From an uncultured Saprospiraceae bacterium (GTDB lineage Bacteria; Bacteroidota; Bacteroidia; Chitinophagales; Saprospiraceae), in NCBI GenBank assembly GCA_937967535.1, contig CALCMV010000423.1, positions 1-17,363 on the forward strand: a stretch of DNA of 17,363 nt. Direction: 5' to 3'. Below the pieces are notes generated by a model, which made no database searches, was not told the DNA's origin, and was given only the letters and a program-made list of their open reading frames with translations. Positions 1 to 7,470 of the stretch are shown in pieces; position 1 is the stretch's first letter, and each line of letters opens with the position of its first letter. Made by a program: the position numbers and the translations under genes.

Positions 1-138
1 CCTTCGGATGGTTCAATTTTTTCCGCCGTTTGAGTAAAGATTACGAGAAAACCGTAGAATCTTCGGTCGCTTTTATGCAAATAGCCTTCATTGATATCAT
101 TTTATCAAGATTGGCAAATTAAATTTTTAAACACGTTC
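1..138 (+). mobile_element. 3' end of an IS5-type insertion sequence (truncated by window edge)
   Basis: The window opens inside an insertion sequence. A transposase C-terminus stops at 120-122, and 16 bases later the DNA reads AAACACGTTC (129-138) followed by TTA (139-141). Read inward, this end is GAACGTGTTTAAA. It differs at two positions from GAGCATGTTTAAA, the end of the 152-bp elements at 12060 and 13961, which are also flanked by TTA. Three-base TNA target duplications are known for the IS1031 and ISL2 groups of the IS5 family. The left end and the other TTA copy lie outside the window, so the right boundary is inferred from this similarity rather than from a matched pair of ends. Confidence 0.65.
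3..122 (+). CDS. IS5-family transposase, C-terminal fragment (5' partial)
   Basis: An open frame enters from the left edge and encodes 39 residues before a TAA stop. It contains FGWFNFFRRLSKDYEKT followed by a short helix ending in ILSRLAN. The pattern (aromatic-W-x-x-F-R-R-L-x-K-D-Y-E, then S-S-x-A-F) is typical of the extreme C-terminus of IS5-type DDE transposases, just after the catalytic glutamate region. The catalytic residues are outside the window, so it cannot be judged whether the enzyme is intact. The stop lies 16 bases before the inferred IS end, as is usual for compact insertion sequences. Confidence 0.75.
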   Translation, partial: FGWFNFFRRLSKDYEKTVESSVAFMQIAFIDIILSRLAN

Positions 139-202
139 TTATAGGTTTGGGCGAAGGACAAGAATCTTTTTTGCAAAAATTATCAAAGAACATCAAAATC
201 GT

Positions 203-244
203 TCATTCATTCAAAATTCACTCATTCACTCATTCACTCATTAA
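203..244. repeat. TTCACTCA-type simple repeat (copy 1 of 3)
   Basis: Tandem and near-tandem copies of ATTCACTC and ATTCATTC surround a TTCAAAATTCA core. The tract lies just after the stop of the minus-strand protease. Related tracts occur at 5572-5623 and 16680-16716. This is seen directly; function is unknown. Confidence 0.7.
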
Positions 245-247
245 TAC

Positions 248-3200
248 CTAATCCACTACTATACGTCTCGTCACGCTACCTTCTTCGTAGGTGATTCGCA
301 AGAGGTAAATCCCTGTTGCTTGTTGTGACATATTGATGGCATTATCTTCGTAATTTATATTGATACGCTGTCCGATGATATCAAATAATTCGATATTGTC
401 GGGTGTTTCATTCGACTCGATGTAGACTATACCGCTTGTCGGATTCGGAAAAATATTTAAGCCTTTTTCAAGCGCAATATCTTCTACACTGACAACTGTG
501 GTGACATCGAAACAGAATTGTTCACTTTCACAGCCATTAGTATCGGTTTCGGTGACACAGACAAATGCCATATTGTTCGGGTCTATCCACATGACTTCTA
601 TCACGTTTGTATTGCCACCGGATATCTGCGTACCACCTTCAACAAACCAAGTGTATACAGAACCTGAATTGAGTGGGGTCGTATAGGTTTCAACAGTACC
701 ATTGACCGGCAATATTTCGCCCATAATTTCACTGACTACCGGATTGGCATTGACTATCACTTCTTGCTCTGCGGTACTGCTGCCTATTGCGTTGGAAACT
801 GTGAGTGTGATGGTATATGTTCCCGGTTCGGCAAAGTTGAATGTCGGATTTTCGTCCGTACTCATATCAGGCATGGCACCCGGTGCCGACCAACTGTGCG
901 ATTCTACATTCATACTATTATTGGTGATGCTAAGAGATTCGCCCGCACAAATACTAGCTGATGAAGTGCTAAAGTTTGCAGTAGGAGCCTGTCCTGCAAA
1001 TGGCAGACAGAAATCAACGCTTTCTTCGTCCGTAAATTCGCCTCCGGAGGCAATGAGGGTTCCGTTATTGTCAACTATTTCATAATTACCTTCACCAAAA
1101 CCACAACAAATACCATCTCCATATGCATCGAATAATGTAAAGGTATAGCAACCTTCAGGCAAGCAAAGGTCTTCGATGAATAGCTCTCCCGTCATATCGA
1201 ATATTTCTACATTAAATACAACATCGCCCGTGCTTTGGTCGGTAACGGTGTAACTGTTTTCTGCCGGAAAATTATCTGTCAATAATCTGATAGTCAAGCG
1301 TTCTCCGTCTACGACTTCTATTTCTTGTGTAGTTGTACTGCTATTCGTACCATCACTTACGTTGAGTGTAATCATGTATGTGCCGGGTATTGCATATGTG
1401 AATGATGGATTGGCATCTGTACTCATATCGGGCATTGCACCGGGAGCCGACCAACTGTATGTAGTTGCCGATTGACTTGAATTATTTACCACCACAGGAG
1501 CATTTAAACAAACTTCTTCGGGAATGGTGAAATTGGCTGTTAATACAAACGGCAAACAAAACGACACGCTTTCTTGTGCGTCAAATTCACCACCCGAACC
1601 AATTACGCTACCTTGGTTATTTAACAATTCATAACTACCTTCACCAAAGCCACAGCAAATACCATCTCCATACGTATCAATAATAGTAAAAACATAACAT
1701 CCATCACCTAGACAAAACTCATCAACATTCAGCGTAGCTCCCTGAAAATTATTGACCGAATGTAAGACCTCGCCTGTATTTTGGTCGGTAATTTGATAAC
1801 TGGTTTCTCCCGGATAATTATCTGCTAATAAATTGACTGTCAATATATTGCTTTCTATGACCTCATAATCACTTGTAAAGGTATTATCCGAAGTATCATT
1901 ATCAGGCATTCCGTTTGGATTGCCGACTACAGCAGTAAAGATATAGTTGCCAATCGGCAATGTGGCTGGAGGAATATCAACAGTAACCGATTGGAAGAAG
2001 CCTATTGTGTCGCCTACCCAGTCGAGGCTTTCGAAGTTACTATTGTCATAACTATATGCTACTGTAAAACTGCCAATTCCCTCTGCACCGATATTTCTTA
2101 CCGTCAATTGAGGTGCGATTTCTCCGTCACAAGAGATACCATCTACATTGGTTGCACTGACAGCCTGTACATTATAAGCCAGTGGCGGGTCAACAAAGAA
2201 TGCGCCATGCAAGGTATCTTTGCCATCACCCAGCCAGTCGCTCAATCGGGTTTGGGGTGTACCACCGCCTTCCCATGAGGAGAAAAATTTGCCATAAGAA
2301 TCATAGGTCACACTGTTGCAGGATGCAGTCCCACCATGCAATTGACCGATAATGAGTTTATTTTGGTCAAATAATGGCGAACCGGACGAGCCGCCTTCCG
2401 TTGTACCATCTTCCCAGTCGTCTACTATCCAGTGATTGCCACCCGATATAGGAGTATCTGCCTGCCCCCACTGACCTTCAAAGACAGTATTATCGTTAAA
2501 GGAGATTTTCATAACATCGCCTGCGGGATGATGAATAGCAGTAGTTGAAGTGGCGGCTTCATTCAGCCTATTCCATCCCGAATAATAAACCACATAGTTA
2601 GAAGGTGGCGGCATACTCAATTCAAATAATGAGAAATCGGATGGTCCGTAATTCGCACGCAACACACCGCCTACGATACTATTTGTAAGGTCGCCGTCAG
2701 GTCCATCACAAGATGGGCTTTTATAATTAAATACAAAAGACCAATTACTATTGATATTGACCCCGCAGTGGTCGGCACTCAGGAAATAAGGCACACCGTC
2801 TTGTGCCGTATTATTGACCATCGAGCCTGTACAAGCTCTGAATCCATTGTCAATAATCATGGCTACCGAGCGGATTTGGTCTTCCCAACCTGCACTTTCC
2901 GGGCAAGCCACGTCATTATTGCACGAACCTGACATGCCGAAACCTTTTTCAAGAATTTCTTCCATAGTATCATGCAAATTGCGATAAGCATGTACGACAT
3001 ACGAAATCTCCAACAAGCCCTGACCACGTACAGCCGCAGGTTCGTAGTATTCGAGCGTCACCTCATCGCCATGTACGGGTGTGATGGCAAACATGCCGTC
3101 TGCCTTATTGTTGAGTACTGTAAATGCACCGCGTACCTCCGACCTGTCGGTATTGTAAGCATACAATTCTGCGCCTTCGGGCATGCGGAATTTGCTAAAT

Positions 3201-3520
3201 AGGAAATTGAGCGAATAGGCTTCCGGCGAGTAAAATGTGATGCGCCAGATGCGGTCACCATTGGGCAAGCGTTCCCATGTACCATGTTCCTTTGGATTCA
3301 TATCTACTTTGTGGCGTTTGCCAAAACGAAGAGGTCCTTCTCCTTTCGTAACTTCATCTTCCGCAAGCATCGCTTGTACATCGAAAGCAGGTAGTTGGTG
3401 AGTAGGTGCATGCTCTATCAGGTTTTTGTTAAAGCTATGCGGTGTTTTCTCTATCGCAATTTGAGCATAGGCACAAAATACGAGCAACACAGCAGTTAGA
3501 GTAGTTAATGTTTTCTTCAT
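248..3520 (-). CDS. Secreted trypsin-like (lysyl-endopeptidase-type) serine protease with PKD domains and T9SS type A sorting domain
   Basis: A 1090-residue exported protease. The ATG at 3520 (MKKTLTTLTAVLL) is preferred over a TTG four codons upstream because it begins a clean signal peptide (about residues 1-20). A propeptide-like region follows, then a trypsin-fold domain. Its catalytic triad is visible as His251 in SADHC, Asp295 in GPSDFSLF and Ser379 in GGSSGSPLF, as in Achromobacter-type lysyl endopeptidases. Next comes a CARDB-like beta domain, then two alternating modules: a roughly 95-residue repeat with YGDGICCGFGEG (near 615 and 797) and a PKD domain with SWSAPGAMPDMST (about 661-742 and 845-929). 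An Ig-like segment and a C-terminal T9SS sorting domain (about 1016-1090; NIFPNPTSG, ending RRIVVD) follow. Known of the family: such proteins cross the outer membrane by T9SS and the tail is removed. The substrate is not predictable, although lysine specificity is plausible from the family. Confidence 0.93.
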   Translation of the reverse strand: MKKTLTTLTAVLLVFCAYAQIAIEKTPHSFNKNLIEHAPTHQLPAFDVQAMLAEDEVTKGEGPLRFGKRHKVDMNPKEHGTWERLPNGDRIWRITFYSPEAYSLNFLFSKFRMPEGAELYAYNTDRSEVRGAFTVLNNKADGMFAITPVHGDEVTLEYYEPAAVRGQGLLEISYVVHAYRNLHDTMEEILEKGFGMSGSCNNDVACPESAGWEDQIRSVAMIIDNGFRACTGSMVNNTAQDGVPYFLSADHCGVNINSNWSFVFNYKSPSCDGPDGDLTNSIVGGVLRANYGPSDFSLFELSMPPPSNYVVYYSGWNRLNEAATSTTAIHHPAGDVMKISFNDNTVFEGQWGQADTPISGGNHWIVDDWEDGTTEGGSSGSPLFDQNKLIIGQLHGGTASCNSVTYDSYGKFFSSWEGGGTPQTRLSDWLGDGKDTLHGAFFVDPPLAYNVQAVSATNVDGISCDGEIAPQLTVRNIGAEGIGSFTVAYSYDNSNFESLDWVGDTIGFFQSVTVDIPPATLPIGNYIFTAVVGNPNGMPDNDTSDNTFTSDYEVIESNILTVNLLADNYPGETSYQITDQNTGEVLHSVNNFQGATLNVDEFCLGDGCYVFTIIDTYGDGICCGFGEGSYELLNNQGSVIGSGGEFDAQESVSFCLPFVLTANFTIPEEVCLNAPVVVNNSSQSATTYSWSAPGAMPDMSTDANPSFTYAIPGTYMITLNVSDGTNSSTTTQEIEVVDGERLTIRLLTDNFPAENSYTVTDQSTGDVVFNVEIFDMTGELFIEDLCLPEGCYTFTLFDAYGDGICCGFGEGNYEIVDNNGTLIASGGEFTDEESVDFCLPFAGQAPTANFSTSSASICAGESLSITNNSMNVESHSWSAPGAMPDMSTDENPTFNFAEPGTYTITLTVSNAIGSSTAEQEVIVNANPVVSEIMGEILPVNGTVETYTTPLNSGSVYTWFVEGGTQISGGNTNVIEVMWIDPNNMAFVCVTETDTNGCESEQFCFDVTTVVSVEDIALEKGLNIFPNPTSGIVYIESNETPDNIELFDIIGQRININYEDNAINMSQQATGIYLLRITYEEGSVTRRIVVD

Positions 3521-3934
3521 AATGTATAACAATTAATAAGATTTAAATATCAATATGTTTGCCACATAAAAAATTACAATGCGAATGTGAATGTGAATAA
3601 TTTATTTTATTTTTTGTAAATATCTAAATTATTCAATTAAAAACGTTCAACATCTAATTTGGCGAACACATTAAAACATGATAAATGATTATACTATTTT
3701 AATAAATAGGTATGAGGATGCTAATTTTCTCATAACAAGATAGTAATATTCGTGAGAATATGTATTACCAATAAGGAATATGGGGGGCTTTCATTCAATT
3801 AAGTCTGTTTTTGTTGGTACTTAAAATTTGATACTCGCACAAATTAACGATTTATCCATAATTTAAGTTAATTTATGACACAAAAAAGGATAAACTAACC
3901 CCTTGTAAATTCCAAATATGTTCTAACATTATTT
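3521..3934. other. AT-rich intergenic region, no gene recognised
   Basis: About 410 bases upstream of the protease gene and to the left of the 200-bp mobile element. I see no tRNA, conserved ORF or strong terminator. The protease promoter must lie here on the minus strand, but no exact TAnnTTTG box stands out near its start. Confidence 0.6.
3926..3934. repeat. 9-bp target-site duplication, left copy
   Basis: ACATTATTT lies immediately left of the inverted-repeat element. An identical copy lies immediately right of it at 4135-4143. Confidence 0.85.
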
Positions 3935-4134
3935 GAGTGTGTAAAATATTAGGGGCAATCAGATATGAAAAGCCAAAACACATACTACTGCACATCTTTA
4001 ATTTTGCCACAAAGACTCAAAGGCACAAAGAATTTTCACGCTTATCAGCAATTTATACTTCGTGTCTTCGTGGCAGTTTTCAATTTTGAATTATGTTTAA
4101 ATACATTAAAATGTCCCTAATGTTTTACACACTC
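3935..4134. mobile_element. 200-bp MITE-like element with 23-bp inverted ends and 9-bp TSD
   Basis: The ends are GAGTGTGTAAAATATTAGGG at 3935 and, inward from 4134, GAGTGTGTAAAACATTAGGG; they match at 21 of 23 positions. Perfect 9-bp direct repeats (ACATTATTT) abut both ends. No coding capacity is visible. An inner inverted repeat (TGCCACAAAGACTCAAAG at 4005-4022 against 4058-4075) gives it a hairpin core. The GAGTGTGTAAAA ends and 9-bp duplication are compatible with mobilisation by an IS256-type transposase; that assignment is inference. The right TSD copy contains the stop codon of gatB. Confidence 0.85.
4005..4075. repeat. Internal inverted repeat inside the 200-bp element
   Basis: The left arm TGCCACAAAGACTCAAAG (4005-4022) pairs imperfectly (15 of 18) with 4058-4075, leaving a loop of about 35 bases. 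It may act as a hairpin downstream of gatB. Confidence 0.7.
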
Positions 4135-4143
4135 ACATTATTT
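4135..4143. repeat. 9-bp target-site duplication, right copy (contains gatB stop)
   Basis: ACATTATTT at 4135-4143 reads on the minus strand as the last lysine codon AAA, the TAA stop and TGT. The insertion therefore left the gatB reading frame unaltered. Confidence 0.85.
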
Positions 4144-5571
4144 AGTAAGTTTTTCCTCCAATAATCGCTTGGCTACTTTTGGATTGACCTTGCCCCCGGA
4201 GGCTTTCATCACTTCGCCCATAAACATACCAATCAAGCCCTTTTTTCCCTTTTGATAGGCTTTCACTTTGTCAGGAAATTTGCCAATCACTGCATCTACA
4301 ATTGCTTCAATATTTCCTTCGTCCGAATCTTGTATCAGGTTCAGTTTTTTGGCTAATTCGAGCGGCGGTGTATCGGGTTGTTTTGCCAATTCGGGAAATA
4401 CCTTTTGTGCGGCGGCGGCATTGCTCAATTTATCATCATCTACCAATTGTATCAATTCGGCGATAGTTTCGGGCTTTACTTCAAATTCACTGATAGTCAA
4501 TTGATTATCATTCAAATAGGCTTGAATAATATTGGTCAGCCAATTAGCCGCAGCCTTATAGTTTTTCGTGTGTTTAGTTATTTTTTTATAAAAAACAACG
4601 TTTTCTTTTTCTTCCAAAATGACCTTTGCATCATATTCCGACAAAGCATATTTTTCGCTTAGTTCTTTGCGAATTTCATCGGGAAGTGCGGGCATATTTG
4701 CACGAATATCGCCGATATATTCTTCCGTCAGAACGACAGGCAACAAATCCGGCTCCGGAAAATACCGATAATCATGCGCGTTCTCTTTCGTGCGAAGCAC
4801 TACATCCGTATGCCCTGCTTGTGCATCAAATGCGCGAGTTTCTTGGTCAATTTCGCCACCGCGTTCGATGATTTTTATCTGTCGTCGGGCTTCGTATTCG
4901 ATGGCGCGTTTGGCATTTCGCATGGAGTTGATATTTTTGATTTCGCAGCGTGTGCCGTAGTCCGTTTCGCCCTTCAATCGCACCGATACATTACAATCAC
5001 AACGTATCGAACCTTCTTGCATATTACCATCGCAAATATCAAGATAACGAACAATTTGACGCAATTGAGTGATAAACTCCGCCGCTTCGTCGGCAGAACG
5101 CAGGTCGGGTTCTGTCACCACTTCGAGCAGTGGTACGCCTGCACGATTGAGGTCAATCAGCGAGTGCTTAGGGTCTATATCGTGGATGGATTTTCCCGCA
5201 TCTTCTTCCATGTGAATGTGGTGCAAACGAATGTATCGCTCGCCCACTTGCAGTCCGCCACCTACGCAAATCGGGTGGCTGTCCTGCGTCGTTTGGAAGC
5301 CTTTGGGCAAGTCGGCGTAGAAGTAATTTTTACGGTCAAATCTCGTATCTCGCGTTATCTCACAGCCCAATGCCAAACCCAAGCGTACTGCATACTTAAT
5401 AGCTTGTTCATTTACACGCGGCAGCGTACCCGGATGCGCCATCGAAATGGTACTGATATGCGTATTGGGTGCAGCACCGTAAGCCGCATTATCGGCGCAA
5501 AATGCTTTTGTGTGGGTGCTGAGTTGGACGTGTACTTCGAGTCCGATGACTGTTTCGTATTTCGTTGTCAA
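4138..5571 (-). CDS. gatB: Aspartyl/glutamyl-tRNA(Asn/Gln) amidotransferase subunit B
   Basis: GatB is the tRNA-binding and kinase subunit of the GatCAB complex, which converts misacylated Glu-tRNA(Gln) and/or Asp-tRNA(Asn) to the correct amide form in the cytoplasm. Diagnostic stretches are YETVIGLEVHVQLST near the N-terminus, RKNYFYADLPKGFQTTQ, DYRYFPEPDLLPV and the C-terminal YqeY-like tail with GMFMGEVMKASGGKVNPK. I chose the TTG at 5571 (MTTKYETV), giving 477 residues, the usual family length. The frame stays open to another TTG at 5634, but that extension is only translated TTCACTCA repeat. gatA and gatC are not in the window. The stop codon lies inside the target duplication of the 200-bp element. 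The gene follows the ATPase/TOPRIM pair on the same strand after a roughly 100-bp gap. Confidence 0.97.
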   Translation of the reverse strand: MTTKYETVIGLEVHVQLSTHTKAFCADNAAYGAAPNTHISTISMAHPGTLPRVNEQAIKYAVRLGLALGCEITRDTRFDRKNYFYADLPKGFQTTQDSHPICVGGGLQVGERYIRLHHIHMEEDAGKSIHDIDPKHSLIDLNRAGVPLLEVVTEPDLRSADEAAEFITQLRQIVRYLDICDGNMQEGSIRCDCNVSVRLKGETDYGTRCEIKNINSMRNAKRAIEYEARRQIKIIERGGEIDQETRAFDAQAGHTDVVLRTKENAHDYRYFPEPDLLPVVLTEEYIGDIRANMPALPDEIRKELSEKYALSEYDAKVILEEKENVVFYKKITKHTKNYKAAANWLTNIIQAYLNDNQLTISEFEVKPETIAELIQLVDDDKLSNAAAAQKVFPELAKQPDTPPLELAKKLNLIQDSDEGNIEAIVDAVIGKFPDKVKAYQKGKKGLIGMFMGEVMKASGGKVNPKVAKRLLEEKLTK

Positions 5572-5623
5572 TGAGTGAATTTTGAATTTTGAATGAGTAA
5601 ATGAGTGAATGAGTGAATATTTT
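5572..5623. repeat. TTCACTCA-type simple repeat (copy 2 of 3), upstream of gatB
   Basis: On the minus strand the tract reads ATTCACTCATTCACTCATTT and continues into ATTCAAAATTCA units, ending at the TTG start of gatB. It supplies the last bases before the start codon. Confidence 0.75.
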
Positions 5624-5677
5624 GAATGTGACAATGCGTTAATGCTACAATGTTTTTAACGTGTCCTATATTTGTTT

Positions 5678-6274
5678 TTATTTTTTGGTAAAATGTAGAT
5701 GTAAAAATGTTTTGAGTGGGTGCAGATAGTCGGTGTCCAAGTTCCAATGGTCTGTGTTTCGGTAGTTTCGATTCCGTTCTTTTATCTTTTCTTTTTGCGA
5801 ATTACTTTTGCCAACTAAGGCTTCGAGGTAGGCGTAGATTTTGGTTTTTCGGGCGGGGAGTGTGTAGCTGTATTCTTGCGTTTTAAGGCAATTTTCGTAT
5901 TGTTCCCAACAGGTTACAAGAGCATTATGTTTGTCGCTGACAATATTAGATAATAAAACCTCTAAATCGCCGGGCAACTCATGGTTGGGAAATAGGAAAA
6001 TTTCAAATTCTAATCCAAGTTCTTTTCTTGCGTTTTTTATTTCGTCTAATTTTTCTTCAAAATTATCATCCGCATCGAAAATGAGGAGATTTGTGCCGTC
6101 TTTATCTGTGTTTTCCTTAAATGCTAAAGCACTTTTAGCTAGCAAATCTTTATTGCATCCGCCAATTTCTATAATGCGGTCTTTATTCAATTTCACATCA
6201 AATAAATATCTTATATAATCTTGAATAAATTTAAAATCGGCAACGCCTTCTACGAATATTAATAGGTCTTTCAT
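5678..6274 (-). CDS. TOPRIM-domain protein (DUF3226-like), partner of the upstream ATPase
   Basis: A 198-residue protein that begins directly with a TOPRIM-type fold. Strand 1 carries the conserved glutamate (LLIFVEGVADFKFI, Glu9), and the acidic metal-binding motif is LLIFDADDNF (Asp67, Asp69, Asp70). A following FLFPNHELPGDLEVLL stretch resembles the DUF3226 family. TOPRIM domains of this kind bind Mg2+ and act as nucleases or primases. The ATG at 6274 starts two bases after the ATPase TGA; a GTG at 6280 would overlap it by four bases. Either way the two genes look translationally coupled. By analogy with OLD-type nucleases and with the PARIS AriA/AriB pair, the likely role is the effector nuclease of an ATPase-gated defence system. 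That role is inference; the domain call is stronger. Confidence 0.82.
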   Translation of the reverse strand: MKDLLIFVEGVADFKFIQDYIRYLFDVKLNKDRIIEIGGCNKDLLAKSALAFKENTDKDGTNLLIFDADDNFEEKLDEIKNARKELGLEFEIFLFPNHELPGDLEVLLSNIVSDKHNALVTCWEQYENCLKTQEYSYTLPARKTKIYAYLEALVGKSNSQKEKIKERNRNYRNTDHWNLDTDYLHPLKTFLHLHFTKK

Positions 6275-6276
6275 TA

Positions 6277-7365
6277 TCACTGTCTTCCTCTGATTTCAAT
6301 GTCGTGAAGTAATGCGTGTTCAAATTGCTCGTAAGTTTGCGTATAAGATTTGATGGATTCATCCTTGATTTGACTCAATGTAAAACATCGCGCATCTTGC
6401 TGATATTCAGGCAATTCTTCAAGGGCTTCATAGAAATACTTTAAACCTTCTTTATTATGTGTCGTAGCAAAAATCTGGACATCATTTTCCTTCGCTTCCA
6501 CTAAAATTTTTTTCCAAAAATCCTTAGCCCGACTGTAATGTATGCCTGCGTCGATTTCGTCTATCATCAGGCGACGGTGTTTGTTTTGAGGTATTTCTAC
6601 AAAGAATCGAAAAAGTCTCACTGCACCATCACCGAAGGCAGGCAGGGGCATCGGGCTATCTGCACTCTTCAACCAAACAATGACTTTTGGTGTTTTTGAA
6701 TACAAAACAGAAACTTCAATATCATCAATGTCAGGAATCAGCAAAGACATTGCTTCATTGAGTCGTTTTTTGAGCTTTCGACTTTCTTGAATCGGGCGAA
6801 GAAACTGAATCAAATCATCTTCATAAGCCTTATTGAATGGGATGAAAGGAACATAAACGTCAAAAGCCGCTTTATTCTCATTAAAACGCATAGACATCGG
6901 TACATCTCCTTTTCCGTTTTCAAAAACAAGAATTTCGCGTGGTGGCGGAGTCAATGTGATGTTATTGGTGAGTTTTGAAAATGATTGATCACTCAGGTTT
7001 TCGATAGCTTCTAAGCGCATATCAACCCTTGTTTTTTTCGTCGCAATATGTATTGGAGTAGAGATAAATCCGGCTGTATGTTTATCGTTTTTTATATTAA
7101 AAAATGTTTTTATGTGAATAGGATTTATTTTATCATCAATAAGTTCGAATCCACGTATCGGTAATGTAGCCGTCAAATTATACAAAAACTGATTAAAATT
7201 TTCATCATCAAACAGCAAAGCCTCCAACACCGTAGTTTTCCCCGTATTATTATCCCCAAAAATAAGGTTAAACTGTCCGATATTCTCCATTTCAAAAGCC
7301 TCAAATCGTTTAAAATTTTCGACTTTAAACCAAGAAAGATGTTTATTTTGCTGACCGTTTTTCAT
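6277..7365 (-). CDS. AAA/ABC-type ATPase of the OLD/RecF-like class
   Basis: A 362-residue soluble ATPase. The N-terminus has the characteristic FKVENFKRFEAFEMENIG lead-in, followed by Walker A GDNNTGKT (37-44). A signature-like FGDGAVRLFRFF precedes Walker B LMIDE (266-270), with a D-loop-like DAGIHY, and a switch histidine lies in ATTHN (His303). This layout is that of single-chain AAA_15/AAA_21 ATPases, which are related to SMC and RecF proteins and often work with TOPRIM or HNH partners in phage defence. The central insertion is short and shows no long coiled coil. It is the first gene of a two-gene unit with the TOPRIM gene, followed by gatB. The function as a defence sensor is inferred. 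Alternatives are a housekeeping DNA-repair ATPase or a retron/Abi-like component. Confidence 0.88.
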   Translation of the reverse strand: MKNGQQNKHLSWFKVENFKRFEAFEMENIGQFNLIFGDNNTGKTTVLEALLFDDENFNQFLYNLTATLPIRGFELIDDKINPIHIKTFFNIKNDKHTAGFISTPIHIATKKTRVDMRLEAIENLSDQSFSKLTNNITLTPPPREILVFENGKGDVPMSMRFNENKAAFDVYVPFIPFNKAYEDDLIQFLRPIQESRKLKKRLNEAMSLLIPDIDDIEVSVLYSKTPKVIVWLKSADSPMPLPAFGDGAVRLFRFFVEIPQNKHRRLMIDEIDAGIHYSRAKDFWKKILVEAKENDVQIFATTHNKEGLKYFYEALEELPEYQQDARCFTLSQIKDESIKSYTQTYEQFEHALLHDIEIRGRQ

Positions 7366-7424
7366 AAACTTATAATTTTAAAAGCTAAGTTACACTAAAA
7401 TGAATTAATTTGCCGCGAAAAATA

Positions 7425-7432
7425 TACATTTG
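7425..7432 (+). promoter_or_regulatory. Putative Bacteroidota -7 promoter box for the PPIase gene
   Basis: TACATTTG matches the TAnnTTTG consensus of Bacteroidota sigma-A promoters and lies 38 bases before the ATG at 7471. No well-spaced TTG -33 element is visible (the nearest, at 7410-7412, is too close), so the call rests on the -7 box alone. Confidence 0.4.
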
Positions 7433-7470
7433 CATACAAATTACATTTTTTTACACATAAAAATAAAACC

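Noticed and set aside
203..244. CRISPR array
   Set aside because: The units are 8-base near-tandem repeats without spacers. No array of 25-40-base repeats occurs anywhere in the window.
4774..5574. Long plus-strand ORF of 266 codons opposite gatB
   Set aside because: It is an antisense shadow of gatB. Its translation is cysteine- and phenylalanine-rich with no recognisable domain, whereas the minus strand encodes a full GatB.
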